A DNA stretch of 64,000 nt, taken from positions 1-64,000 of the forward strand of contig NZ_CP062942.1 in the NCBI RefSeq assembly GCF_015101885.1, in the 5' to 3' direction. The notes under the pieces are model-generated. The model saw nothing but the letters and a program-made list of their open reading frames with translations. It made no database searches and was not told the origin of the DNA. The position numbers were made by a program, and so were the translations under genes. This document shows, piece by piece, positions 63,925-64,000 of the stretch; the first letter of the stretch is position 1; every line of letters begins with the position of its first letter. Origin of the DNA: Massilia litorea (GTDB lineage Bacteria; Pseudomonadota; Gammaproteobacteria; Burkholderiales; Burkholderiaceae_D).

Positions 63925-64000
63925 GGCTGTGGCGCATTGCTCACCGAAAGTATGCGCTTGATCGTTTGTGTGCCGGGGCAGCTCTATATGGAGGGCGTTG
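63921..64000 (+). CDS. RES-domain toxin, N-terminal part
   Basis: The ATG at 63921 overlaps the antitoxin stop by four bases, a typical coupled arrangement. The visible product MRLWRIAHRKYALDRLCAGA followed by ALYGGR matches the start of RES toxins, which open with an Arg-containing MxxWRI strand and a GxxxxGGRW motif. RES toxins degrade or modify NAD+. Only 26 residues lie in the window. Confidence 0.85.
   Translation, partial: MRLWRIAHRKYALDRLCAGAALYGGR

Overview
The window reads as an accessory region of a betaproteobacterium of the Oxalobacteraceae type (Massilia/Duganella/Janthinobacterium-like). This is inferred from the Wbp-type exopolysaccharide locus, HAF-repeat and PEP-CTERM-like relics, the H-NS family protein, and the contrast between GC-rich core-like genes (glpD relic, the 39.8-43.1 kb operon, the L,D-transpeptidase relic) and GC-poorer surrounding DNA. 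No rRNA, tRNA or CRISPR array was seen.

Layout. 1-3 kb: three decayed genes (HAF/PEP-CTERM protein, H-NS-like protein, GlpD). 4-31.5 kb: a large exopolysaccharide locus in two convergent blocks meeting near 17.2 kb. The plus-strand block encodes an outer-membrane export lipoprotein, a Wzc-type copolymerase with a damaged kinase site, a CapD/WbpM-type dehydratase, WbpA-WbpB-WbpE-WbpD (UDP-2,3-diacetamido-2,3-dideoxy-glucuronate pathway), a GT4 glycosyltransferase, the initiating sugar transferase and an SDR. The minus-strand block, transcribed from about 31.4 kb leftwards, encodes a Wzx flippase, three FemAB/CelD-like acyltransferases, a deacetylase-like protein, a Tat-exported tyrosinase, a Wzy-like polymerase, a GT4, and the HisH/HisF/WbuX sugar-amidation trio. 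Together these can make, amidate, acylate, flip, polymerise and export an acidic amino-sugar polymer. The tyrosinase is the unexpected member.

32-39 kb: small orphan genes, a LuxR-type regulator, a degenerate receiver protein, a decayed superinfection-immunity gene and a secreted TQGYW protein. 39.8-43.1 kb: a compact, GC-rich three-gene operon (class III aminotransferase, SAM methyltransferase, ATP-grasp ligase) that looks like an undescribed small-molecule pathway. 43-49.7 kb: a diguanylate cyclase, a DUF695 protein, an IS30 relic, an ECF sigma factor and small orphans. 49.9-59.5 kb: secreted right-handed beta-helix proteins. One of these, with its promoter and terminator stem, is present twice as an apparently identical 1.3 kb direct repeat flanking a LOV-domain histidine kinase and an intact HAF-repeat protein. 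60.5-64 kb: an H-NS family gene, an L,D-transpeptidase relic cut by IS5 and IS110 relics, and the start of a Xre/RES toxin-antitoxin pair with a palindromic operator.

Much of the non-coding DNA is probably decayed coding or IS sequence. Functions are assigned from motifs seen by eye, without database searches.
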